NCBI RefSeq assembly: GCF_009849585.1
Contig: NZ_VCRN01000006.1
Coordinates: forward strand, 62,001 to 126,000
DNA length: 64,000 bases
Source: Bacillus sp. ZZV12-4809
GTDB taxonomy: Bacteria; Bacillota; Bacilli; Bacillales; Cytobacillaceae
Reading direction: 5' to 3'
The number at the start of each line of letters is the position of its first letter. Position 1 is the first letter of the stretch. The notes under the pieces were generated by a model. That model saw nothing but the letters and a program-made list of their open reading frames with translations. It had not been told where the DNA came from and did no database searches. Below are positions 23,785-31,279 of the stretch, piece after piece. The position numbers and the translations under genes were made by a program.

Positions 23785-25446
23785 TTATTTCAATCGGTAC
23801 ACACGGGCTTCATATGGCTTAAGTGTAAATGAATCCATATCATTATGGGTTTCAACCGGATAGTTATTCAATAAAAGCTGATCAAAGGATAGTGTAAATT
23901 CAGCTTCAAAAGACGCTTCCTCTGTAGAAAGATTAGTAATCACAACTGCCTTGTCATCATCAGAGGTACGGGTATAGGCATAGATCTGCGGATCTTCTTC
24001 CAGCAGTAAATCATATTGGCCATAGGTAAAGACCTCATTTTCCTTCTTTAATCGGATCATTTTTTTATAGAAAGAAAGGATAGAATCCCCGTCCTGCGAT
24101 TGGACCTCCACATTGATCTCCTTATAGTTCGGATTGACCTTCATCCACGGCTGGCCTGTTGTAAATCCTGCATTAGTTTTAGAGGACCACTGCATTGGCG
24201 TACGGCTGTTGTCACGGGAAGAAGCCCAGATGATGTCCATGATGTCCTGATGGGAGTTGCCTTCCTCTTTCTTCAGGCGGTACAGATTTTTCACGGCGAC
24301 GTCATCATAATCATCTATGGATGAGAATTGGACATTGGTCATGCCGATTTCCTGTCCCTGATAAATGAATGGCGTCCCCTGCATCAGGAAGTACATAGAA
24401 CCCATGGCCGTTGCGCTTTGCTGCCAGTATTCTTCATCATTCCCCCATGTAGATACGACGCGCGGCTTATCATGGTTCTCGATGAATAACGCGTTCCATC
24501 CGTCCGCTTCCAGGCCTTTCTGCCAGCGGGTCAGAACCTTTTTCAGCTCGACAATATCAACCTCAGGGTTTGTCTCCGCGTCCCAAAGACCAAGGTGCTC
24601 AAATTGGAAAATCATATCCATTTTACCCTGTTCTTCACCGACCCACAGATCAGCTTCATCCACGGTCACACCGTTGGCTTCGCCGACTGTCATTACATCA
24701 TAGTTCGCATAGGTGCGGTCTTTAAATTCCTTTAAGTACTCGTGGATGCCTTCCTGATTCATATGCATGTCGAAGGAAGACACATACTTTTTCTTCTTCG
24801 GATTTGGCATATCAGGCAGGCCGGCACGCTTTTTAATATGACTGATAGCATCAATGCGGAACCCGTCAATTCCTTTATCCAGCCACCAGTTCACGGTATC
24901 ATACAAGGCCTCGCGGACCTCTTTATTTTCCCAATTTAAATCAGGCTGCTTCGTTGAAAAAACATGAAGGTAATACTGTTCCGTCTTCTCATCGTATTCC
25001 CAAGCCGATCCGCCGAAAATACTTTCCCAGTTATTTGGCTCCTGGCCATTCTTGCCATCTCTCCAAATATACCAGTCTCTCTTCTCTTTCTCTTTGGAGG
25101 ACCTGGATTCAATGAACCACGGATGCTCATCACTAGTATGGTTCAGGACAAGATCCAGGATCAGCTTCATATCGCGCTTATGGACTTCATCCATCAGCTG
25201 ATTGAAATCCTCCATGGTGCCGAAGTCCTCCATGATATCCTGGTAATCTGAAATATCATAGCCATTATCGTCATTAGGAGATTTGTACATTGGGCAAATC
25301 CAGATCACATCAATGCCTAACCCTTTAATATAATCCAGCCGCTGAATAATACCCTGAAGATCGCCAATTCCATCTCCGTTCGAATCCTGGAAACTGCGGG
25401 GATAAATTTGATATCCTACTGCCTCTTTCCACCAAACCTTTTTCAT
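23785..25446 (-). CDS. malL: Alpha-glucosidase / oligo-1,6-glucosidase (GH13)
   Basis: 553 residues, GH13 subfamily 31 layout: WWKEAVGYQIYPRSFQDSNGDGIGDLQGI at the N terminus, DLVLNHTSDEHPWF, nucleophile in GFRIDAISH, acid/base Glu in TVGEANG, and transition-state Asp in FIENHDKPR. It hydrolyses isomaltose, maltose or sucrose-type alpha-glucosides in the cytoplasm. The ATG at 25446 follows GAGGGTG; the frame stays open upstream without an SD. A LacI/CcpA-type palindrome lies in its promoter. No dedicated transporter adjoins it. Confidence 0.92.
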   Translation of the reverse strand: MKKVWWKEAVGYQIYPRSFQDSNGDGIGDLQGIIQRLDYIKGLGIDVIWICPMYKSPNDDNGYDISDYQDIMEDFGTMEDFNQLMDEVHKRDMKLILDLVLNHTSDEHPWFIESRSSKEKEKRDWYIWRDGKNGQEPNNWESIFGGSAWEYDEKTEQYYLHVFSTKQPDLNWENKEVREALYDTVNWWLDKGIDGFRIDAISHIKKRAGLPDMPNPKKKKYVSSFDMHMNQEGIHEYLKEFKDRTYANYDVMTVGEANGVTVDEADLWVGEEQGKMDMIFQFEHLGLWDAETNPEVDIVELKKVLTRWQKGLEADGWNALFIENHDKPRVVSTWGNDEEYWQQSATAMGSMYFLMQGTPFIYQGQEIGMTNVQFSSIDDYDDVAVKNLYRLKKEEGNSHQDIMDIIWASSRDNSRTPMQWSSKTNAGFTTGQPWMKVNPNYKEINVEVQSQDGDSILSFYKKMIRLKKENEVFTYGQYDLLLEEDPQIYAYTRTSDDDKAVVITNLSTEEASFEAEFTLSFDQLLLNNYPVETHNDMDSFTLKPYEARVYRLK

Positions 25447-25487
25447 GTTAACACCCTCATTATATATAATATAATCATCCTTTTGAT

Positions 25488-25503
25488 GCGCAAACGTTTG
25501 CAT
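25488..25503. promoter_or_regulatory. cre-like / LacI-type operator of malL
   Basis: TGCGCAAACGTTTGCATT contains the palindrome GCAAACGTTTGC and fits the CcpA cre pattern at 13 of 14 positions. It lies about 45 bp upstream of the start, in the expected promoter zone, suggesting carbon catabolite repression or a local LacI repressor. Confidence 0.7.
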
Positions 25504-25606
25504 TAAGTTGCATAAAAAAAGCTGCCTGCTTTTAAGCATTTGCATACTGCTACAGTAAGTGTAACGCTTACAATCCATTTTTTCAATACCCTAAATGAAT
25601 TAAAAC

Positions 25607-25631
25607 AGCCGCAGCTGGCAGTGCTGCGGCT
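25607..25631 (-). terminator. Terminator of the HELGH gene
   Basis: 9-bp stem AGCCGCAGC / GCTGCGGCT, followed on the minus strand by GTTTTAATT. Confidence 0.7.
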
Positions 25632-25641
25632 TCCGATATGA

Positions 25642-26094
25642 TCAGGCCGGCTCCATTTGAAGCTGATCCCGGTATGGTTTTAATGAATGATAGATAATTT
25701 TCTGCATGAATGCCTTATCCATGTCCGGCAGGAGCTTTTCAGCAAATGCCCAGGCATTTTCTTCAATTTTTAATGCTGTAATACAGCGTTCCTGCTCTGT
25801 TAAGCAGACATCAAGATGGCTGGCCAATTGCTCCAGCTCCGCATCTTCTGCATGGCCTAACTCATGAGCAAATACAACGGTAAAATAGTCCAGAAAACGT
25901 TCAGCAGAAGCAAACAGCTGCTGGCATTGGTTCTTAATCTCCTCCACATATAGGGTTACTGTATGTGTCCCCATGCTGTATTTTCCGCCTGCTATACGAT
26001 TTCCCGGAAAATGTTTCTCTAATTTAATGTCCGCCTGACTCCCCGATCTCCCCAATAACTCCTGAACGACTAGATCCAAGCTTTCTTTCTTCAA
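25642..26094 (-). CDS. HExxH-containing protein of unknown family
   Basis: 150 residues. The single clear motif is FTVVFAHELGHAEDAEL, a zincin HExxH signature, with a downstream Glu in KIEENAWAFAEKLLP that could be the third ligand, as in ImmA/IrrE-like or minigluzincin folds. I do not recognise a named family. TTG at 26094 is chosen because AAAGGTG then lies 6 nt upstream; the GTG at 26103 is the SD itself. It is 97 nt downstream of the flavoprotein in the same direction. Confidence 0.65.
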   Translation of the reverse strand: MKKESLDLVVQELLGRSGSQADIKLEKHFPGNRIAGGKYSMGTHTVTLYVEEIKNQCQQLFASAERFLDYFTVVFAHELGHAEDAELEQLASHLDVCLTEQERCITALKIEENAWAFAEKLLPDMDKAFMQKIIYHSLKPYRDQLQMEPA

Positions 26095-26200
26095 TGCATA
26101 CACCTTTCTCTGTTTAATAGCTTATAGGCTATTATATGAGAAAAGAGTACAGAAATAAACCAATATATACCCTTTATTCTGACAGGTAAACCTAAATTCC

Positions 26201-27103
26201 TTAATTATTTTCCTGCAACAGCGATTTATGGATCCAAATGGCAGCCTGAGCGCCCTCCCCCATCGCAATGGTTACTTGTTCCGAATGTGCAGCCACATCG
26301 CCCGCTGCCCAAACATTTCTGACACTTGTCATTTTCGAGCGCGGATCTGTGAGGATATGCTTATTTTCAAGCCGCTCTGCACCCAGCTGCTTCGCCAGGC
26401 CGGATTTTATCTCATTTCCGCCAAACGCAATAAATCCTCTTTCACCTGTAATTTTTTTACCATTTTCAAGCTGTACTCCAGTGAATTCTTCGCCCTCTGC
26501 AAGCACCCTGCTTATCGCTTGTTCAAGGTATTCAATCTTTTTTTCTTTCATTTTCTCCAATAGTTTCTCATCCGCCGACTTTTTTTCGTGGTTGATAAAA
26601 ACAAGGTCATTTGTCCAATAAGACAAGGTTAAAGCCATATTAGCACCGGCATTCCCAGAGCCAAGCACAAGGGTGCGTTTATCTTTAACCTCATACCCAT
26701 CACAGTCGGGACAGACATAGACAGATATGCCAAGACATGGCATCAGCTCGGGGAATGGCGGAATACGGTCCATGACGCCCGTAGCCAGCAGGATCCGTTT
26801 GCCGGAATACTTATTGCCCCCTTCGGACGAAACCACAAACCCCTCATCTGCTTTTTCAGCCTGCTCCACTTTTTCATTCACAAACTCCACTCCAAGACTT
26901 TCCGCATGCTTCCTCCCAGCCTCACGAAGCTCCGGTCCGCTCACACCATCAGGATAACCTAAGATATTATGATAACTTTTGCATATCGTGGAACGACCAT
27001 CATTGGAATCCAGCACCAGCACCTTATGTTTATACCTGCCCAGCTGAATGGCAGCCTGGAGCCCCGCAATCCCTCCTCCAACAATCAGACAATCATAATC
27101 CAA
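26201..27103 (-). CDS. Thioredoxin-reductase-like FAD/NAD(P) oxidoreductase
   Basis: 300 residues of the TrxR-fold: FAD motif DCLIVGGGIAGLQAAIQLG, NAD(P) motif TLVLGSGNAGANMALTL, C-terminal FAD motif NVWAAGDVAAHSEQVTIAMGEGAQAA. The redox pair is CPDC (VYVCPDCDGYE) instead of the usual CATC, as in a subgroup of thioredoxin-reductase-like enzymes. Physiological partner unknown. TTG start at 27103 with AAAGGAGG upstream; the ATG-like extension to 27127 would include that SD. Confidence 0.82.
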   Translation of the reverse strand: MDYDCLIVGGGIAGLQAAIQLGRYKHKVLVLDSNDGRSTICKSYHNILGYPDGVSGPELREAGRKHAESLGVEFVNEKVEQAEKADEGFVVSSEGGNKYSGKRILLATGVMDRIPPFPELMPCLGISVYVCPDCDGYEVKDKRTLVLGSGNAGANMALTLSYWTNDLVFINHEKKSADEKLLEKMKEKKIEYLEQAISRVLAEGEEFTGVQLENGKKITGERGFIAFGGNEIKSGLAKQLGAERLENKHILTDPRSKMTSVRNVWAAGDVAAHSEQVTIAMGEGAQAAIWIHKSLLQENN

Positions 27104-27270
27104 TGTATTTCCTCCTTTTCGCGCCAATATAGGCTATAGGTGTAAATTACCCAGAAAATCAGGTTCCAAATACACTTATTTTGTAAAATGGGATGGTTTT
27201 GTATTGGGGAGGGGGAGCTGCTGATTGAGGTGAGGGGGATTTGGTTTGTTGGTGAAGTTTGGGTCTTTGG

Positions 27271-27474
27271 ATTTTGTCGAACATGCGGGGCTATTCAGGA
27301 GTTTTACACAATTTCTTAATCATTTTGTCGATTAAGCGGCTTCTATTCGCATTTATGACGCTGTTTCTTGGAATTTATCAAATATATGGTATCTACACAG
27401 AGCTTTGACGCCGATTCCTTCTCCTTTTATCGAATAAAACATATCAACCCCAGACCAAAATACATTATTTCCCA
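27271..27474. repeat. ATTTTGTCGA 51-bp degenerate tandem array
   Basis: Four register-exact 51-bp units start at 27271, 27322, 27373 and 27424 with ATTTTGTCGA, ATTTTGTCGA, ATTTATCAAA and CTTTTATCGA. The first two also share GCGG, CTATTC and TTTCTT positions; units 3 and 4 are more diverged, keeping GACGC and TTCCTT or TTTCC positions. Confidence 0.6.
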
Positions 27475-27494
27475 AAAACCTCTTCCCCCAACAC

Positions 27495-27526
27495 AAAAAA
27501 GAGGGGTCTCATCCCTGAAACCCCTC
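27495..27526 (-). terminator. Terminator of the parM-parR operon
   Basis: On the minus strand GAGGGGT ... ACCCCTC forms the stem, followed by TTTTTTG. Confidence 0.9.
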
Positions 27527-27530
27527 AAAT

Positions 27531-28121
27531 TCATTTATTCATATGTGCAAGAAAGCCGCCAAGAAGAGTATCGAGGTCTTCTTCGCCTTCCTCTTCAGTT
27601 TCTTCTTGCTGTTCCTGTTTAGCTTTGTCCCAATCAAAGTCAAGCAGATCATCTTCCATATCCAAATCTGCCTCAGCCATTTCATCATCTTCTAAAGCAG
27701 CAGCTGCTGCATCATAGTGATTCACAGCAGGCTTCGCCGGCACCTCCTGCAGATATAGTGCTTCATCTATATCAGAAGAGCGGCTGTTCAAGGACGCCAG
27801 CAGGGAGGTTGCCCGCACCGGGTCCGTGATCAGCTGATAAATGATGCTGCCAAGCAATGCTTCTGAGTGTTCATGCTTCAGCCAGTCGCGCTGGACTTTG
27901 CTTAGCCCCTTCGGAAGGGGAATGGTGATGGTTTCCCGGTCTTTTGATTGAGCACTGCTCACTCCCTGCATCACAAATTCAGCCATTTTGCTCGAGAAAT
28001 TCCGCTTTTCGGTTTCCTTGAGCTTCTGTAAATGCTTCAGAATGTGATCAGGAGTGTCAGATGGTACACGAAAGGATATGGATTGTCCTCTCTTAATTTC
28101 AGAAGAGGAAGCTTTACTCAT
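27531..28121 (-). CDS. ParR-like partition adaptor (putative tandem ribbon-helix-helix)
   Basis: 196 residues, second gene of the parM operon (11 nt after it). Residues 11-54 (GQSISFRVPSD, then helices ILKHLQKLKETEK and FSSKMAEFVMQGV) read as a ribbon-helix-helix unit like ParR of plasmid R1; residues 62-105 (ETITIPLPKGLSK, then helices) look like a second such unit. Residues 140-185 are strongly acidic, and the last 15 (DLDTLLGGFLAHMNK) form a predicted amphipathic helix, the usual filament-binding end of ParR. Inferred to bind the iterons upstream of parM and couple them to ParM filaments. Confidence 0.65.
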   Translation of the reverse strand: MSKASSSEIKRGQSISFRVPSDTPDHILKHLQKLKETEKRNFSSKMAEFVMQGVSSAQSKDRETITIPLPKGLSKVQRDWLKHEHSEALLGSIIYQLITDPVRATSLLASLNSRSSDIDEALYLQEVPAKPAVNHYDAAAAALEDDEMAEADLDMEDDLLDFDWDKAKQEQQEETEEEGEEDLDTLLGGFLAHMNK

Positions 28122-28132
28122 GAAAAATCACC

Positions 28133-29320
28133 CTAGTTGGCTTTTACAGGTTTCTTGTCCTGGGCTGCCTTATCTTTATTCGTTCTTCTTGAAAAATCAG
28201 AGATTAGCTTGTAATAAGCATTTGCCATCATCCAGATGCTTTCCTTTTCATCCTCGAAAAAGTCAATGTTATAGCCATCCAGATTGTTATTTAATGTTTT
28301 TAGATAATCTTTTAAAACAATGGAGCCTCCGCCGACGAAATAGCAGATTTCTGTCTGGGAGTTTTTCTGCCAAACGTTGCGGAGCAGGCGATACTGCTTC
28401 TTCGCCAGGTCAAGCAATATACGGTCAGTAATATCATGTACGCTTGTGCGGCTTCCTTTAACCATAATATGATTGCGGTCATTTTTCTTCGTGATGATTT
28501 CCACGACGTCTGTGCGGCTGTCTAGCTCAACGCCATGCTTAGAACGAATTTCTTCACGGATGGACTCAAGCGCTTCAGACACGCCAAGGTTGAAGCCCTG
28601 CGCCTTATCATCATCTACATTGCGGTTTTTAATCACAGCGATATCCGTAGATAATCCACCGATATCCTGGATTAGAATGCGCTTATCAATTAAATCCTTA
28701 TTGATGATGTTTAAGTTATTATCCATTACAAGATTGATATAAGCAGCAAATCCTTCAGGGTAAACCTTGATTTCTTCAAACTTGATATTTACTTTTTGCC
28801 CCTGGTACTTCGGTGTTACAAGGAACTCAACCTGATGGACAGAGCCCAGCAGCTTGGAACGGTAGCCCGCATCCTTACCTTCCTTTACTTCACGAAGCGG
28901 AAGTCCTGTGCCCAGTGTGTAGTTTGCATCAATCACATTACCAGACTTTTTAAAGCCAGTGGTACCGCCGTTCTGAACAGCATCCAAAGCCAAAGCAGTG
29001 AAAAGCATAACTAATGTCTGGTCTTCTTCAGACTTGCTGCTGCCCGGATCCAATTCAGTAGCGTTGTCGCTTTTTGTTGCAAGGTGTCCTACACGGTAAA
29101 TCGAATTGTTTTCTTTCAGGGCAGGGGAGTGGACTCTAATATGTATGCCTTCAAGCGGATTCTTGCTGTCCAGGTCTTCAATCCCGATAACCGGGCGGTC
29201 CTCAACATCTCTCGCAATTACATTCGGTATATTTAATTCTGAATCCAATTTTCCAAAGATTGCTTTAATAGAATCGTTTCCTACGTCAACTGCTGCAATA
29301 CGTGAATTTGTCAAATTCAT
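28133..29320 (-). CDS. ParM/StbA (Alp) actin-like segregation ATPase
   Basis: 395 residues with the actin-family ATPase motifs: phosphate 1 AAVDVGNDSIKAIFGK (9-24), phosphate 2 IQDIGGLSTDIAVI, adenosine motif YFVGGGSIVLKDYL, and a C-terminal MMANAYYKLISDF helix, all as in plasmid ParM/Alp7A-type proteins. It should polymerise with ATP and push or pull ParR-bound DNA. It is the first gene of the operon and sits just downstream of an iteron cluster. The SD is weak (GAAAGGA). Chromosomal context is odd for this family. Confidence 0.88.
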   Translation of the reverse strand: MNLTNSRIAAVDVGNDSIKAIFGKLDSELNIPNVIARDVEDRPVIGIEDLDSKNPLEGIHIRVHSPALKENNSIYRVGHLATKSDNATELDPGSSKSEEDQTLVMLFTALALDAVQNGGTTGFKKSGNVIDANYTLGTGLPLREVKEGKDAGYRSKLLGSVHQVEFLVTPKYQGQKVNIKFEEIKVYPEGFAAYINLVMDNNLNIINKDLIDKRILIQDIGGLSTDIAVIKNRNVDDDKAQGFNLGVSEALESIREEIRSKHGVELDSRTDVVEIITKKNDRNHIMVKGSRTSVHDITDRILLDLAKKQYRLLRNVWQKNSQTEICYFVGGGSIVLKDYLKTLNNNLDGYNIDFFEDEKESIWMMANAYYKLISDFSRRTNKDKAAQDKKPVKAN

Positions 29321-29782
29321 TCAATCCTTTCATTCTCCAAAATATAGAGCTGCTATTTTAAGAGTAATTCAGATTGAGAGATTAATCAATGAGAGGAAAT
29401 AAAAAGTAATCAAAGCGTAAAAACGTAAACAAAATGTAAACATATACCTACATTGTATACACTTTCCGTATACTTGTAAACAAAAGTGCACACATCCTTA
29501 TACATCAAGGCGCACACACTTTTGCACACTTGTTTACATTTACGTATACAATTGTAAACATTATTGTATACATGTAATCAAATTTGTTTACAACTGGTTT
29601 TTCCGGTGTTTTTATTAAAATTTGATAGTTTAGGAAAGAAATTATATCCTTAACTTCTATAAGTAGAAACAATCAAATTTGATAATATTAAAAAATTTAG
29701 AAAATAAATTAAATTAATCTACTTTCATGGTAAAAATTCCTATAAAATAGGAGTATAAAAATAGGAAAAGGAGTTTCGAAAG
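29321..29782. other. Intergenic region holding the putative parC centromere
   Basis: 462 nt without a gene between divergent parM and the cyclase. Its centre (29417-29591) is dense in GTAWAC-type hexamers; the right side (29600-29760) is very AT-rich and contains the cyclase promoter (TATAAA near 29742). Confidence 0.8.
29417..29591. repeat. parC: Putative parC: GTAWAC iterons
   Basis: Hexamers of the form GTAAAC, GTATAC or GTTTAC start at 29425, 29436, 29455, 29468, 29476, 29532, 29544, 29554, 29566 and 29586, with GTGCAC at 29486 and weaker GTAAAA (29417) and GTAATC (29574). Most neighbours are 8 to 13 bp apart, i.e. about one helical turn, in two clusters separated by a 40-bp alternating purine-pyrimidine stretch rich in GCACAC. 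This mirrors the two five-repeat blocks of plasmid R1 parC. Confidence 0.75.
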
Positions 29783-31051
29783 ATGCAAGGCTCCAGAGTA
29801 TTTATGGTATCTCTTTTTATCATTTCCGTATGCACTGCCTTTTTCTCAGAAGGCATCATTGTAGAGAGCTCTGTATATATAAAAGCACTGAGCATATACC
29901 TGCTATTTGCATGCCTGTATTATCATTTGCGGATCATTAGCAGAAATGGAAATACATCGATCGATTATGGGATTAATTACAGCCTTTCATTTGGACTGTT
30001 TACAGGGCCATTAGGTCTGTTGATTTTTGAAGTCATCTACCGTTTCTGTGTGTACTTATATAAAAAGAATACAAAAACAGAGGATCCAGATGAATTTTTC
30101 CATACGTTTTATAACATCGGTTCCTTTGTGATGAGCAACTCTATCGCATTCTATTTGTTCCATCTGTTATCTCCCCTCTTTCAGGGACTGCCTTTTGGTT
30201 TTTGGATCGTTATGGTGATGCTGATTACCGTAATTTCTTTGCTTTCAGATCTATTTCTGATCATTGTTTTTAAACTGACAGGAGACATTAAAACGAAGCA
30301 GGAAGCAATTGATTTTATCAAAACAAGAAGTGTACTGGACATGGGGAAGATTGCCTTTACGAATGGCCTTTTGCTGTTATTCCTAAAGGAGGGAAAATGG
30401 GAAATCCTAATAAGCCTGTTTATCCTTAATTATCTTGTGAGCAGGTCCTTCTTGTCGAAATCACAGATGCTTCAGAATAAAATCGAACGGGATAAGTTTG
30501 AGCAGATGGCCTATACTGACTTTCTAACTGGTGTTTTTAACCGTGCCTATATGGATAAAAAGATGACGGAGCTCAATCATTCAGAGGAATGCATTGGTAT
30601 AGTTGTTGCTGATATTGATAAATTCAAGAGGATTAATGATAGCTATAATCACGCAGTTGGTGACCAGGCAATCAGACACTTTGCCGATACTTTAAAAAGC
30701 CACCTCTCCAAAGATGATTATTTATTCAGGAGCGGAGGAGAGGAATTTACGATTATTATGAGGTTCAGGACATATAATGAGTGTTTGAATTTAGCTCAGA
30801 AAATACGCAAAGGGGTTGAAAACAGCCCTTTTCAAGCTGATTTTAAAGAGCAATCCATCTCTCTTTCCATAACTGCATCCTTCGGTCTTTTTTACTATAA
30901 AGTGAACGAACTGCTATCTATTGAAAAAGCTTACGTTTACGCAGATCAGCTCCTTCTCCAGTCCAAGGAAATGGGAAAAAACAGACTGACGGGCAGGGAA
31001 GAGACTGCCTATCCGCACAGACCGGCAGAAGCACTTTTGACAAACGCATAG
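29783..31051 (+). CDS. Membrane GGDEF diguanylate cyclase
   Basis: 422 residues. About seven hydrophobic segments occupy residues 1-225, then a short linker (KIERDKFEQMAYTDFLTGVFNRAYMD) leads into a GGDEF domain with active-site RSGGEEF and DIDKFKRINDSYNHAVGDQAI. No RxxD I-site is visible before the active site, so product inhibition is unlikely. It synthesises cyclic di-GMP. AAAAGGAG precedes the ATG. Divergent from the parM operon; a functional link is not evident. Confidence 0.9.
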   Translation: MQGSRVFMVSLFIISVCTAFFSEGIIVESSVYIKALSIYLLFACLYYHLRIISRNGNTSIDYGINYSLSFGLFTGPLGLLIFEVIYRFCVYLYKKNTKTEDPDEFFHTFYNIGSFVMSNSIAFYLFHLLSPLFQGLPFGFWIVMVMLITVISLLSDLFLIIVFKLTGDIKTKQEAIDFIKTRSVLDMGKIAFTNGLLLLFLKEGKWEILISLFILNYLVSRSFLSKSQMLQNKIERDKFEQMAYTDFLTGVFNRAYMDKKMTELNHSEECIGIVVADIDKFKRINDSYNHAVGDQAIRHFADTLKSHLSKDDYLFRSGGEEFTIIMRFRTYNECLNLAQKIRKGVENSPFQADFKEQSISLSITASFGLFYYKVNELLSIEKAYVYADQLLLQSKEMGKNRLTGREETAYPHRPAEALLTNA

Positions 31052-31059
31052 ATACTCAT

Positions 31060-31085
31060 AGCCGCCGGTTTGGGCGGCTTTTTTA
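31060..31085 (+). terminator. Terminator after the cyclase
   Basis: Stem AGCCGCC / GGCGGCT with a 6-nt loop, then TTTTTTA. Confidence 0.9.
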
Positions 31086-31224
31086 TGGGCAGATTACCTA
31101 TTTTTTTATAAAATTAATAATACTATTATTATTCTGAAAAAATAAACTTTAATTAGACTTCCTGGGAAAGTATATTTATCCCTACTCAGAAGCCAATAAT
31201 AACCACCGTTACATAAATTTTTTT

Positions 31225-31254
31225 TTGACAATTAGCAACTATGAAAGATATTAT
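31225..31254 (+). promoter_or_regulatory. Sigma-A promoter of the peptide transporter
   Basis: TTGACA (31225-31230), 18 nt, TATTAT (31249-31254), 25 nt before the transporter start; AAAGGAGG follows at 31265. Confidence 0.65.
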
Positions 31255-31279
31255 AGAATAGCTAAAAGGAGGATGAAAC

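Larger units (their letters stand above)
27104..27530. other. Intergenic region with degenerate 51-bp repeats
   Basis: 427 nt without a convincing gene. The left part (27190-27260) is G/T-rich on the + strand, then four 51-bp units, then the terminator of the parM operon. Confidence 0.75.

Noticed and set aside
29783..31051. Cyclase as part of the parM partition system
   Set aside because: It is divergent, has its own leader and terminator, and has no partition-related features.
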